From: Rhodococcus koreensis
GTDB taxonomy: Bacteria > Actinomycetota > Actinomycetes > Mycobacteriales > Mycobacteriaceae
Reading direction: 5' to 3'
DNA length: 64,000 bases
Assembly (NCBI RefSeq): GCF_900105905.1
Contig: NZ_FNSV01000005.1
Location: 4,154,001 to 4,218,000, forward strand
Part shown: piece by piece, positions 1 through 8,347 of the stretch
Position numbering within the stretch: position 1 is the stretch's first letter
How the letters are laid out: each line of letters opens with the position of its first letter
Position numbers and translations under genes: made by a program
The notes under the pieces: generated by a model
Database searches by the model: none
Told to the model about the DNA's origin: nothing
What the model saw: the letters and a program-made list of their open reading frames with translations, nothing else

Positions 1-1
1 G

Positions 2-340
2 TTCGACGCGCTGCGGCACGTGCTGCACGACGTCGGCGGCCAGCCCGCCCTTCCCGTCGCGTACGAGGAGAAGGTCGAAGAGGACTGGGAGATGAGCACG
101 TACGTCACGTGCGAATGCCTCGGCTGGCGGGGCGTGTGGAACTCGGAGGAACGCCGTCGCGCCGAGAACGACCTGGGTGCCACGCTCTACTTCGGATTGC
201 CGTACTACGCGCGGTGGATCACGGTGGCTGCCAAGACACTCATCAACAAGGGCCTGATCACGCCGGACGAACTCTCCGCCAAGATCGACGAAGTGCGGGC
301 CCGGACCGCCGGCGGACCTACGGCGGGAGGCCGGTCATGA
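2..340 (+). CDS. Nitrile hydratase beta N-terminal-type subunit (thiocyanate hydrolase beta-like), 5' partial
   Basis: Small subunit corresponding to the N-terminal half of the nitrile hydratase (NHase) beta chain. In thiocyanate hydrolase this half is a separate polypeptide (beta, ScnB). The frame is open to the window edge, so the true start lies outside; a GTG at 20 exists, but the HDVGG motif typical of NHase beta N termini follows immediately, so it is probably internal or near the start. The stop overlaps the next ATG (ATGA, 337-340), implying translational coupling. A paralogue of this domain recurs at the end of the cluster (1319-1654). Whether the complex acts on nitriles or thiocyanate cannot be decided from sequence alone. 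Confidence 0.75.
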   Translation, partial: FDALRHVLHDVGGQPALPVAYEEKVEEDWEMSTYVTCECLGWRGVWNSEERRRAENDLGATLYFGLPYYARWITVAAKTLINKGLITPDELSAKIDEVRARTAGGPTAGGRS

Positions 341-636
341 CGAAGTTCGAGATCGGCGACCGCGTCACCGTCAAGGATGCGACGTCGATGTTCCACACCC
401 GCACGCAGGCATTCATCCGCGGGCACACCGGCGTCGTCGTCGAACACCGCCCGGCGTGGGTGATCCCCGAGGACGAGGCGTGGGGACGCGTCGACGACGG
501 CCGGACCGAGCCGTTCTACGTCGTCCGCTTCCAGCAGACCGACCTCTGGCCCCGCTACACCGGATACGAGATCGACACCTTGGAAACCGAGTGCTCCGAG
601 CGCTGGCTCGAGCCGGCAGGAGAGGCCGACACATGA
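337..636 (+). CDS. Nitrile hydratase beta C-terminal-type subunit (thiocyanate hydrolase alpha-like)
   Basis: A 99-residue protein matching the SH3-like C-terminal half of NHase beta: it opens with the FEIGDRV strand and has the FYVVRF and RWLEP strands of that barrel. In thiocyanate hydrolase this half is the separate alpha subunit (ScnA). It starts with ATG overlapping the stop of the upstream half-subunit and ends in an ATGA overlap with the metal-binding subunit gene, so the three chains should be made in matched amounts. It has no catalytic residues of its own; it contributes to the active-site wall and assembly in this family. Confidence 0.8.
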   Translation: MTKFEIGDRVTVKDATSMFHTRTQAFIRGHTGVVVEHRPAWVIPEDEAWGRVDDGRTEPFYVVRFQQTDLWPRYTGYEIDTLETECSERWLEPAGEADT

Positions 637-1322
637 CGCATTCGCACGACGATCACGCCCCGATCCAGGCCTCGGAGGAGGTCAGCGAATTCGAGATCCT
701 GGAAACCGCCATCCGGGAACTGTCCATCGAACACGGACTGTTCTCCCGCGAGGATCACCGGCGCTTCTCGGAATGGGCCGAATCGGTAGGGCCGTCGGGT
801 GGTTCGAAGTTGGTCGCGAAGGCGTGGGTGGATCCGGAATTCAAGAAGCGCCTACTGGCCGACGGCACCGAGACCTGCAAGGAAGTGGGGATCGACTGGC
901 GCGACCCCACCGGGTCGGGCACACCGAGCGACTACACGTACTTCTACGTACTGGAGAACACCCCGAAAGTGCACAACGTCATCGTCTGCACGTTGTGTTC
1001 GTGCTATCCGCGGCCCGTCCTCGGCATGTCCCCGGACTGGTACCGCACACCCAACTACCGCCGCCGGCTGGTGCGCTGGCCCCGCGAGGTGATCGCGGAG
1101 TTCGGCCTGCACTTCCCGTCGGACGTCGAAGTGCGCGTGCATGATTCGAATCAGAAATCGCGATTTATGGTGATGCCGATGCGCCCCGAAGGCACCGAGG
1201 GGTGGAGTGAGGAACAGCTGGCGTCGATCGTCACCCGCGACACCATGATCGGCGTCGCCGTCCCGCAGGTCGACTGGACGGCGACCACACCACCCTCGGA
1301 CAACGGAGGAGCCGCGCGATGA
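633..1322 (+). CDS. Cobalt-type nitrile hydratase alpha / thiocyanate hydrolase gamma subunit
   Basis: The 229-residue catalytic subunit. The claw-setting motif C119-T-L-C122-S-C124 is present; in the family the second and third cysteines become sulfinic and sulfenic acids and bind non-corrinoid Co(III). Threonine after the first cysteine (CTLCSC rather than CSLCSC) is the cobalt-type signature. The flanking PDWYR and YRRRLVRWPREV stretch matches the region after the claw in both NHase alpha and thiocyanate hydrolase gamma. Because beta is split into two genes, the three-subunit layout resembles thiocyanate hydrolase or the toyocamycin-type three-subunit NHase. ATG overlaps the upstream stop (ATGA), and the stop overlaps the next ATG. 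Confidence 0.85.
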   Translation: MTHSHDDHAPIQASEEVSEFEILETAIRELSIEHGLFSREDHRRFSEWAESVGPSGGSKLVAKAWVDPEFKKRLLADGTETCKEVGIDWRDPTGSGTPSDYTYFYVLENTPKVHNVIVCTLCSCYPRPVLGMSPDWYRTPNYRRRLVRWPREVIAEFGLHFPSDVEVRVHDSNQKSRFMVMPMRPEGTEGWSEEQLASIVTRDTMIGVAVPQVDWTATTPPSDNGGAAR

Positions 1323-1654
1323 TGGCAGACAGGGGCTACGACGTCATCCTGAACACGTTGACACCGGCGACAACTCGCGACGACGTGACGCTCCCGGACC
1401 TCGACCGCAAGCCCGACCCGTGGGAATCGAGCATGCAGGCCACCGCGGAATGCCTGTCCTGGCGTGGCGCCTGGGACAATCTCGACAGGCGCCACACCGA
1501 GGACCAGCTGGGCGAAACCATCTACCGCGACTTCCCCGTCCGCTCCCGGTCCGTCGTCGCCACCGCGCACGCGCTGATGGACAAGGGCGTCATCAGCCCG
1601 GACGAACTCCAGGCGAAGATGGAGGAAGTGCGCGCACGGGTCAACCGTCGGTAG
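1319..1654 (+). CDS. NHase beta-N-like small protein, probable metallochaperone/activator
   Basis: A 111-residue protein paralogous to the first subunit of this cluster: both carry an ECL-WRG-W core, followed by an R-hydrophobic helix and a DELxAKxxEVRAR C terminus. In cobalt NHase and thiocyanate hydrolase operons a 14-15 kDa protein of this fold (P14K/P15K) binds the apo catalytic subunit and delivers cobalt by subunit exchange. Position after the catalytic gene and coupling by ATGA overlap (1319-1322) fit that role; the assignment is inference from family and position. An alternative is a second structural beta-N subunit. It is the last gene of the operon and converges on the osmC-like gene 7 bp away. 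Confidence 0.65.
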   Translation: MMADRGYDVILNTLTPATTRDDVTLPDLDRKPDPWESSMQATAECLSWRGAWDNLDRRHTEDQLGETIYRDFPVRSRSVVATAHALMDKGVISPDELQAKMEEVRARVNRR

Positions 1655-1661
1655 CCGGCAC

Positions 1662-2099
1662 TCAGGATTCGAGTGCCGCGTCCAACGTGATCTCGACGCC
1701 GGTGAGTGCCTTGCTCACCGGGCACGACTCCTTCGCGGCCTGAGCGGCCTTGGCGAAGCCGTCTGCGTCGAGCCCGTCCACCTCACCGCGGACCGTCAAC
1801 TTGATGCCGGTGAGCTTGAAACCCGGGTTGTCCGGCCCGAGTGAGACATCGGCCTTCACCTCGAGGCTCTGCGGGGTTCCGCCTGCCTCCGCGATGAGTG
1901 CGGACAGCTGCATCGCGTAGCAGGACGAATGCGCCGCCGCGATCAGCTCCTCCGGGCTGGTGGTTCCACCCGCCTCCTCCGCCGCGCGCTTCGGGAACGA
2001 GACGTCGAAGGTCGCGACACCGGAACTGGTGAGTTCCACCTGGCCGCTTCCCTGTTCGAGTGATCCGTTCCAAGCGGTCCGTGCGGTACGTGTCGGCAT
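1662..2099 (-). CDS. OsmC/Ohr-family thiol peroxidase
   Basis: A 145-residue OsmC-fold protein that reduces organic hydroperoxides with a peroxidatic and a resolving cysteine. C60 (in the AHSSCYAM helix) and C126 (in KESCPVSK) are the expected pair, and E50 precedes C60 as in the family. Length and the TSPEEL motif are typical of the OsmC subclass rather than Ohr. A GAGGA Shine-Dalgarno site lies 6 bases before ATG. It lies 39 bp downstream of the WYL regulator gene on the same strand, so they may be cotranscribed. It converges on the NHase-like cluster. Confidence 0.88.
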   Translation of the reverse strand: MPTRTARTAWNGSLEQGSGQVELTSSGVATFDVSFPKRAAEEAGGTTSPEELIAAAHSSCYAMQLSALIAEAGGTPQSLEVKADVSLGPDNPGFKLTGIKLTVRGEVDGLDADGFAKAAQAAKESCPVSKALTGVEITLDAALES

Positions 2100-2138
2100 G
2101 CCACATCCTCTCGTGGTTCTTCGGTTTACGTGTCGAAC

Positions 2139-3089
2139 CTACTCGTACCTGGCGCACATCCGCAGCGCCCGGGAACGCAGGGCGGCCCGCAGATCGTCCG
2201 GCGCCAGCACTTCTGCGTCCTCGCCGAGCGACCACAGCACGCCGCTCGCGTGGGAGTCGTCGCCGAACACCACTTCCAGGCGCACCCGGTCGCCGTCGGC
2301 GGGCTGCTCGGATCGGACGGCGTAGGCACGCTCCGCCAGAACGTCGCGGCACTCCCGGCGGACGAGAACGTCGACGACGATCGGTGTGCCGCGTGCCCGG
2401 AACGCCGAACGGCGATGCTCCCAGATCGCGGCGAGGTCGATGTCGGCCGGTCGCTGTGCCGGTTCGTCGAGTTCGCGGACGTCCGCGATCCGCTCGAGCC
2501 GGTACGTCCGGTCGCGGCCGGCGTCCGTCGCCACCAGGTACCACCGTCCCCCCGCGTGGATGAGACCCTGCGGGTCGATGACCCGCCACACCGGTTCGTT
2601 GCCCCGCGACGGGTAGAGGATGCTCAGGCGCCTGCCCACGAACACCGCTTGCTGGATCAGCCCGAGGTGGTCGTCGACCGGTTCCGGATCGGTCAGCCAC
2701 GAACCCTGGGTGACGAACACCCGCTCCGCCACCTTCGTCGCCGCGGCCCGGTGCGCGTCCGGCATCGCCGCGACCACCTTGCGCATCGCCGACGCGAACG
2801 CCGGCGCCATGCCCAGCGACTCCGAGGTCACCGCGGAGCCCGCCGCCAGCAGGGCCTTGGCCTCGTCGACGGTCAGGCCCGTGAGGTCGGTGGTGAATCC
2901 CGGGAGCAACTCGAAACCGCCGTCCCGGCCGCGTTCGGCGTACACCGGGATCCCCGCCGTCGACAGCGCATCGATGTCTCGCAGCACGGTGCGCGGCGAC
3001 ACCTCGAGTTCGCGGGCCAGCGCCGCAGCCGACATTCGCCCACGGTTGCGGAGCAGGAGGACGAGCGAGAGCAGACGGTCGGCGCGCAT
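2139..3089 (-). CDS. YafY-type HTH/WYL-domain transcriptional regulator
   Basis: A 316-residue regulator with an N-terminal winged helix (about residues 1-58, with the SPRTVLRDI recognition helix) and a C-terminal WYL ligand-sensing domain (about 140-310, including GGRWYLVA and YRLERI). WYL regulators respond to nucleic-acid or small-molecule ligands and often act on the divergent neighbour. Here the divergent neighbour is the DinB-like gene starting at 3151, and the gap of about 60 bp contains an inverted repeat (3108-3132), a plausible operator for both genes. Confidence 0.85.
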   Translation of the reverse strand: MRADRLLSLVLLLRNRGRMSAAALARELEVSPRTVLRDIDALSTAGIPVYAERGRDGGFELLPGFTTDLTGLTVDEAKALLAAGSAVTSESLGMAPAFASAMRKVVAAMPDAHRAAATKVAERVFVTQGSWLTDPEPVDDHLGLIQQAVFVGRRLSILYPSRGNEPVWRVIDPQGLIHAGGRWYLVATDAGRDRTYRLERIADVRELDEPAQRPADIDLAAIWEHRRSAFRARGTPIVVDVLVRRECRDVLAERAYAVRSEQPADGDRVRLEVVFGDDSHASGVLWSLGEDAEVLAPDDLRAALRSRALRMCARYE

Positions 3090-3107
3090 GCGGAAAGTCT
3101 GTCAGAA

Positions 3108-3132
3108 ATACACGACAGAGGATGTCATGTAT
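3108..3132. promoter_or_regulatory. Operator-like inverted repeat in WYL/DinB divergent promoter
   Basis: Arms ATACACGACA (3108-3117) and TGTCATGTAT (3123-3132) are inverted repeats with one mismatch and a 5-bp spacer, centre-to-centre about 1.5 helical turns. A third half-site, ACACGACAGA, recurs at 3158-3167 over the start codon of the right-hand gene. The position between two divergent genes, one a DNA-binding protein, supports an operator, but binding is inferred. Confidence 0.5.
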
Positions 3133-3150
3133 TGCGGCGATAGTTGCCTC

Positions 3151-3732
3151 ATGACAAACACGACAGATCCCCGGCCCCTGTACCACGAAGCCCTCACCTG
3201 GACCACCGGTCTCATCGAGAACGTCCGCGAGGACCAGTTGACGGCATCCACCCCGTGCGCCGACTTCGACGTCCGCACCATGCTCGGCCACCTCGTCGCC
3301 ACCGTGGAGCGTGCCCGCGTGATCGGTGAGGGCGGCGACCCGGCCACCGTTCCGCTCGTCGTCACCGACATCCCCGACGAGGGCTACGCGGACGCCTACC
3401 GGTCGGCCGCCGACCGCATGTGGCCCGTCTGGACCGACGACAGCCGCCTCGACGCAACGGTGACCGCCCCGTGGGGCACCGTCCCCGGCCGCGCCGCGAT
3501 CTGGGGCTACATCAACGAGACGCTCGTGCACGGCTGGGATCTGGCGGTCGCCACCGGCCAGCCCTCCGAAACCCGCCCCGAACTCGCGGAGGCCATGCTC
3601 GCCGTCGCACAGCGCGCGATCCCGGCGGAACCACGCGGCGGGCACGTGCCGTTCGCGGACGTGGTCGAGCCGCACCCCACCGCCGGTCCCACCGAGCGCC
3701 TCGTCAACTGGTCGGGACGCAAGAGCATCTGA
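3151..3732 (+). CDS. TIGR03086-type DinB/mycothiol maleylpyruvate isomerase-like metal-binding protein
   Basis: A 193-residue member of the actinobacterial TIGR03086 branch of the DinB / MDMPI-N superfamily: four-helix bundle, with TPCADFDVRTMLGHL carrying the first metal-ligand histidine and the later HGWDLA motif. Family members bind a divalent metal, and some use mycothiol; substrates are mostly unknown. No Shine-Dalgarno site precedes ATG 3151, but a -10-like GATAGT sits at 3139-3144, so a leaderless transcript is likely. An alternative in-frame ATG at 3127 adds eight residues. Probably controlled by the divergent WYL regulator. Confidence 0.75.
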   Translation: MTNTTDPRPLYHEALTWTTGLIENVREDQLTASTPCADFDVRTMLGHLVATVERARVIGEGGDPATVPLVVTDIPDEGYADAYRSAADRMWPVWTDDSRLDATVTAPWGTVPGRAAIWGYINETLVHGWDLAVATGQPSETRPELAEAMLAVAQRAIPAEPRGGHVPFADVVEPHPTAGPTERLVNWSGRKSI

Positions 3733-3747
3733 ACCCCGCACACACGA

Positions 3748-3780
3748 ACGGGCCGCCGGTGGAAACCACCGGCGGCCCGT
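3748..3780. terminator. Bidirectional stem-loop terminator
   Basis: A perfect 15-bp inverted repeat (3748-3762 and 3766-3780) with an AAA loop lies between the convergent DinB-like gene and clpC. There is no long T-tract on either side, as is usual in high-GC actinobacteria. Confidence 0.75.
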
Positions 3781-3800
3781 CTCGTTCGACTACTGCCCGA

Positions 3801-6338
3801 CTACTCCGAGTCGGCTGCGCCCGACTTGGCCAGGTCGACCGGAACCTCGTCGGGCACCGTGACCGGCTTCGTCTCGCCGCGGAACGTGAACTTCGCGTCC
3901 TCGCCCGCGCCTTCGCCGTCCCAGTTCTCGACGTCGACGTACACGATCTGACCGGGGCCGACCTCGCCGAAGAGGATCTTCTCCGACAGCTGGTCCTCGA
4001 TCTCGCGCTGGATGGTGCGACGCAGCGGCCGCGCACCCAGGACCGGATCGAAGCCACGCTTGGCCAGCAGCGACTTCGCCTTGTCGGTGACCTCCATCGT
4101 CATGTCCTTGTTCTTCAAGGCCACCTCGACGCGCGCAACCATCAGGTCCACCATCTGAACGATCTGCTCGGTGGTGAGCTGGTGGAACACGACGATGTCG
4201 TCGATGCGGTTGAGGAACTCGGGCCGGAAGTGCTTCTTCAGCTCGTCGTGGACCTTGAGCTTCATCCGCTCGTAGTTCGACTCGTCGCCCTTACCGGACG
4301 TGAAGCCGAGACCCACTGCCTTGGAGATGTCCGACGTGCCGAGGTTCGAGGTGAAGATGAGCACCGTGTTCTTGAAGTCCACGGTCCGGCCCTGACCGTC
4401 GGTGAGACGGCCGTCTTCGAGCACCTGCAGGAGGGTGTTGTAGATCTCCTGGTGTGCCTTCTCGATCTCGTCGAACAGCACCACGCTGAACGGCTTGCGG
4501 CGCACCTTCTCGGTGAGCTGTCCGCCCTCTTCGTAGCCGACGTAGCCGGGAGGGGCACCGAACAGCCGCGACGCGGTGAAGCGGTCGTGGAACTCACCCA
4601 TGTCGATCTGGATGAGAGCGTCGTCCTCACCGAACAGGAAGTTGGCGAGCGACTTGGCCAGCTCGGTCTTACCGACACCGGACGGGCCGGCGAAGATGAA
4701 CGAACCGGACGGACGCTTCGGGTCCTTCAGGCCGGCACGGGTACGACGGATGGCCTTGGCGACGGCCTTGACCGCGTCTTCCTGACCGATGATCCGCTTG
4801 TGCAGCTCCTCCTCCATGCGGAGCAGACGGGTGGTCTCCTCCTCGGTGAGCTTGAACACGGGGATGCCGGTCCAGTTACCCAGGACCTCGGCGATCTGCT
4901 CGTCGTCGACCTCGGCGATGACGTCCAGGTCACCGGAACGCCACTGCTTCTCCCGCTCTGCACGCTGAGCGACGAGGGTCTTCTCCTTGTCGCGCAGGTT
5001 CGCGGCCTTCTCGAAGTCCTGCGCGTCGATCGCGGACTCCTTCTCGCGGCGGGCGTCGGCGATCTTGTCGTCGAACTCGCGGAGGTCCGGCGGTGCGGTC
5101 ATCCGGCGGATGCGCATCCGTGCTCCGGCCTCGTCGATGAGGTCGATGGCCTTGTCCGGCAGGAAGCGGTCGTTGATGTAGCGATCGGCCAGGGTGGCCG
5201 CGGCGACGAGTGCACCGTCCGTGATGGACACGCGGTGATGCGCCTCGTAACGGTCGCGCAGACCCTTGAGGATCTCGATGGTGTGCTCCACCGTCGGCTC
5301 GCCGACCTGCACCGGCTGGAAGCGGCGCTCGAGGGCGGCGTCCTTCTCGATGTACTTGCGGTACTCGTCGAGGGTGGTCGCACCGATGGTCTGCAGCTCA
5401 CCGCGGGCCAGCTTCGGCTTGAGGATCGAGGCCGCGTCGATGGCGCCCTCGGCCGCGCCGGCACCCACCAGGGTGTGCAGCTCGTCGATGAACAGAATGA
5501 TGTCGCCGCGGGTGTTGATCTCCTTGAGGACCTTCTTCAGGCGCTCTTCGAAGTCACCGCGGTAGCGGCTGCCTGCCACGAGCGACCCGAGGTCGAGCGT
5601 GTACAGCTGCTTGTCCTTGAGCGTCTCGGGGACCTCGCCGTTGACGATGGCCTGAGCGAGACCTTCGACGACGGCGGTCTTACCGACACCGGGCTCACCG
5701 ATCAGCACGGGGTTGTTCTTGGTACGGCGCGACAGCACCTGCATGACGCGCTCGATTTCCTTCGAGCGGCCGATGACGGGGTCGAGCTTGCCTTCGAGGG
5801 CCGCCTGGGTGAGGTTGCGACCGAACTGGTCGAGCACCAGCGACGTGGACGGGGTGCCCGCCTCGCCACGAGTGCCGCCGGATTCGGCCGGCTCCTTGCC
5901 CTGGTAACCGGAAAGCAGCTGGATGACCTGCTGACGGACCCGGTTGAGATCGGCGCCGAGCTTCACCAGAACCTGCGCTGCGACGCCTTCACCCTCGCGG
6001 ATGAGGCCGAGCAGGATGTGCTCCGTACCGATGTAGTTGTGTCCGAGCTGCAGTGCCTCGCGCAGGCTGAGCTCCAGGACTTTTTTGGCACGCGGGGTGA
6101 AGGGGATGTGGCCGGACGGGGCCTGCTGGCCCTGGCCGATGATCTCCTCGACCTGGCTGCGCACTCCTTCGAGGGAGATGCCCAACGACTCCAGCGACTT
6201 GGCAGCGACACCTTCGCCCTCGTGAATGAGGCCGAGCAGGATGTGCTCCGTACCGATGTAGTTGTGGTTGAGCATCCTGGCTTCTTCTTGAGCCAGGACA
6301 ACAACGCGCCGTGCGCGATCGGTGAACCTCTCGAACAT
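3801..6338 (-). CDS. clpC: ATP-dependent Clp protease ATPase subunit ClpC (ClpC1)
   Basis: The 845-residue Hsp100 unfoldase feeds substrates to ClpP. In order: two N-terminal Clp_N repeats (about 1-145), a first AAA+ module with GEPGVGKT, a middle UVR-type coiled region, and a second AAA+ module with GPSGVGKT and the [11 protein letters not shown] Walker B. This is the essential mycobacterial ClpC1 type and the target of cyclomarin-class antibiotics. ATG 6338 follows GGGAGAG. The gene is alone in its transcription unit, with a 485-bp leader region upstream. Confidence 0.97.
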   Translation of the reverse strand: MFERFTDRARRVVVLAQEEARMLNHNYIGTEHILLGLIHEGEGVAAKSLESLGISLEGVRSQVEEIIGQGQQAPSGHIPFTPRAKKVLELSLREALQLGHNYIGTEHILLGLIREGEGVAAQVLVKLGADLNRVRQQVIQLLSGYQGKEPAESGGTRGEAGTPSTSLVLDQFGRNLTQAALEGKLDPVIGRSKEIERVMQVLSRRTKNNPVLIGEPGVGKTAVVEGLAQAIVNGEVPETLKDKQLYTLDLGSLVAGSRYRGDFEERLKKVLKEINTRGDIILFIDELHTLVGAGAAEGAIDAASILKPKLARGELQTIGATTLDEYRKYIEKDAALERRFQPVQVGEPTVEHTIEILKGLRDRYEAHHRVSITDGALVAAATLADRYINDRFLPDKAIDLIDEAGARMRIRRMTAPPDLREFDDKIADARREKESAIDAQDFEKAANLRDKEKTLVAQRAEREKQWRSGDLDVIAEVDDEQIAEVLGNWTGIPVFKLTEEETTRLLRMEEELHKRIIGQEDAVKAVAKAIRRTRAGLKDPKRPSGSFIFAGPSGVGKTELAKSLANFLFGEDDALIQIDMGEFHDRFTASRLFGAPPGYVGYEEGGQLTEKVRRKPFSVVLFDEIEKAHQEIYNTLLQVLEDGRLTDGQGRTVDFKNTVLIFTSNLGTSDISKAVGLGFTSGKGDESNYERMKLKVHDELKKHFRPEFLNRIDDIVVFHQLTTEQIVQMVDLMVARVEVALKNKDMTMEVTDKAKSLLAKRGFDPVLGARPLRRTIQREIEDQLSEKILFGEVGPGQIVYVDVENWDGEGAGEDAKFTFRGETKPVTVPDEVPVDLAKSGAADSE

Positions 6339-6823
6339 CGCTCTCCCTCACACTTTCCGACGTGCAGTCACGAGACCGGGTGTCTCGTCCCTGTTCGCCG
6401 CGTTTCGCTCCGGCACTACAAGCAGATCGCCAGCGCCTGCTCCGAGGGCAGAAGCCCCCAACCGACGAAGGTTCCACGACCCCAGCTATTACTCTAGTTG
6501 GCTGCCGATCGACCTGCTGCCCCTCCACCCCTTTAGGTGGGCGAGCACGCCTGCTTATTCGTATTTAACGCCCCAGCTCCGGCAATCGTTTCCCCTTCGC
6601 TGTACGCCTGGAGCGAACAGGTCCGGTGGTGCCTGTGAAGGGCACCCGGTCGATAGAGGCCGGCGGCCCGCTCCCCGAGGGGGCGAGACCTGCGTATCCG
6701 GACAGGGTATGTCGACGAGCTGTGAGTTCGCCACCCATTCGTTTCCGCCGGGGTCGGCGGCGTTACCCAGCGGGTTGCCCAGGCCTCCCCCGGTAACTGG
6801 CGGCAGATGGATCTCGCGGGGGG
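6339..6823 (-). promoter_or_regulatory. 485-bp gene-free clpC upstream region with an ECF-type promoter candidate
   Basis: No convincing gene is present on either strand. On the minus strand GGAAAC (6588-6593) and CGTTAA (6565-6570) are separated by 17 bp, resembling the GGAA-N16/18-GTT promoters read by SigH/SigE-type stress sigma factors, which control clpC in relatives. The long leader (about 225 nt from that promoter to ATG) leaves room for other sites; a GTTCGC-rich stretch near 6390 could be a ClgR-like site, but I could not match its spacing. The prediction is by eye. Confidence 0.35.
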
Positions 6824-6834
6824 CTACCCCGCGA
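6814..6834 (-). terminator. Short stem-loop over the lipase stop codon
   Basis: TCGCGGGG and CCCCGCGA form an 8-bp perfect stem with a 5-nt loop, overlapping the TAG stop of the lipase gene (6824-6826). It may act as a terminator insulating clpC from lipase transcription. Confidence 0.4.
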
Positions 6835-7759
6835 CAGGGGCGACGAAACTGCACGGCACCACGCGCGGATTGTCGCGGTCCAGCGCGTTCAGGACGAAAC
6901 CGGCGGCGCGGGCGGAGCCGGCGACGGCGACGTGGTCGGAATAGTCCTGCTGGCACCCGTCCTGGACGACGATGTTGATGGTGTGCGGCCCCGGCTCGAG
7001 GCCGCTCGTGTACGGGACGACCAGTTCGTCGTAGCGAGTGACGATGTTCGTGTACTCGATCCCGGGGACGTAGACCCCGCCCGCGCGCATGCGGTCGATG
7101 AACTTCGACCCCTGAAGCATCTCGGGACACGCCTGGCAGACGGGGAAACCTGCCGCCACCGCGTCGTCGATGCCGAGCGAACGCAGGAACCGGCCTGCAC
7201 TGATCTGATCGTTTCCGTACGTGCCCTGCCACGGCGGGGCGAGCGACACGATCTTCGCGACCTTGTCCGCACCCCCGAAGAACTTCACGTAATTGTTCGC
7301 CTGCACCGTGCCCTGGGAATGTCCCACCAGGTCGACTTTCGCGGCGCCCGTACTCGCCAGCACCTGATCGACGAACGCGGCGATCTGAGCGGTGCCGGTG
7401 TCGATGGGCGTCATTCCGCCGATCGCGTCGAGCGGCCAGGGCAGGTCGGGGAAGTTGCCGTAGGTGAGGGAGTACACGCAGTAACCCTCGTTGGCGAGCA
7501 GGGGTGCATACACCGCCCAGTTGGTCTGGCGCGCGCCTCCCGTCCCGTGGACGAGGACCACCGGTTCGGGATGCGCGTCACTCGGCCGGCAGGACCAGTC
7601 GTTCGAGCCCGGGGCCGAACCGTCCGGATTTCCCAATTCGAGGGGCACTCCGGCGAGGAACGAATCCGGCACCGGATAGGCAGGCGCTGCGGATGCCACC
7701 CCGGCCCACATAACGAAAGCCAGGAACAGAATCCCTGAAACGGACACGCAGCGGCGCAC
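6824..7759 (-). CDS. Secreted class-2 (EstA/LipB-type) triacylglycerol lipase
   Basis: A 311-residue alpha/beta hydrolase. Residues 1-24 form a signal peptide (hydrophobic core, cleavage near ASA), so it is exported. VHGTGG (70-75) gives the oxyanion hole, GHSQG (146-150) carries nucleophile S148, and YDELV and SDHVAV carry the likely acid and histidine. Paired cysteines suggest an extracytoplasmic fold. The family hydrolyses short- to medium-chain acylglycerols; the exact substrate is unknown. A single-gene unit. Confidence 0.85.
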   Translation of the reverse strand: MRRCVSVSGILFLAFVMWAGVASAAPAYPVPDSFLAGVPLELGNPDGSAPGSNDWSCRPSDAHPEPVVLVHGTGGARQTNWAVYAPLLANEGYCVYSLTYGNFPDLPWPLDAIGGMTPIDTGTAQIAAFVDQVLASTGAAKVDLVGHSQGTVQANNYVKFFGGADKVAKIVSLAPPWQGTYGNDQISAGRFLRSLGIDDAVAAGFPVCQACPEMLQGSKFIDRMRAGGVYVPGIEYTNIVTRYDELVVPYTSGLEPGPHTINIVVQDGCQQDYSDHVAVAGSARAAGFVLNALDRDNPRVVPCSFVAPVAG

Positions 7760-7858
7760 AGCTACCCCCAGACTCCCCGAATGTCGGATCAGAGCGGGAC
7801 GGTAACAGTCCAGGTCGCCTTGCGGAGCGAATCAGCGAATTCTGTTCCCAGCTAACTT

Positions 7859-8209
7859 TCAGTTCGCCTTGTTGTAGGCCTCGATAATTTCGGCGGAGAT
7901 ACGGCCGCGCGCAGAAACCTTTTTGTTGTTCTTGCGCGCCCATTCCCGGATAGCGGCGCTCTGTTCCCGGTCGACCGAAACTCGGGACTTGGTGACGGCC
8001 GGGGCCGCCACCGCTTTGCCGCGCTTGCGCGAGCTCACCTTGCGCGCGTGGGAAACCCACACGTCGAGCTGCTCGCGCAATTTCGCCGCATTCTCCGAGG
8101 AAAGGTCGATCTCGTACTGAACACCATCGAGTCCGAACTCGACCGTCTCGTCGGCAGACGCCTCTTGATCGACATCGTCGATCAGGGTGACAGTGACCTT
8201 CTTAGCCAT
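7859..8209 (-). CDS. lsr2: Lsr2 nucleoid-associated protein
   Basis: A 116-residue H-NS-like xenogeneic silencer of Mycobacteriales. The N terminus [12 protein letters not shown] is the oligomerising beta-domain start, and the C-terminal domain has the [19 protein letters not shown] stretch containing the RGR AT-hook-like minor-groove clamp. ATG 8209 was chosen over an upstream in-frame ATG at 8251 because an AGAGGAA ribosome site lies 8 bases before it and homologues begin here. It bridges and silences AT-rich DNA. It follows lysS on the same strand, as in mycobacteria. Confidence 0.97.
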   Translation of the reverse strand: MAKKVTVTLIDDVDQEASADETVEFGLDGVQYEIDLSSENAAKLREQLDVWVSHARKVSSRKRGKAVAAPAVTKSRVSVDREQSAAIREWARKNNKKVSARGRISAEIIEAYNKAN

Positions 8210-8347
8210 GGGATGAAATTCCTCTCGAATGAAGCGACGTCTCATCGTCAACGTGAGCTACGACCCGAGGTAACCATACCCCTGTTCTTCCGATTCGGAA
8301 TACGAGGAATGGATCGAATTTATCCGCGCGAATTCACCCCCAGCGAA

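Noticed and set aside
3420-6497. Very long plus-strand open frame opposite clpC
   Set aside because: It is the antisense shadow of clpC: high-GC codon bias leaves the complementary frame open. Its translation has no recognisable domain.
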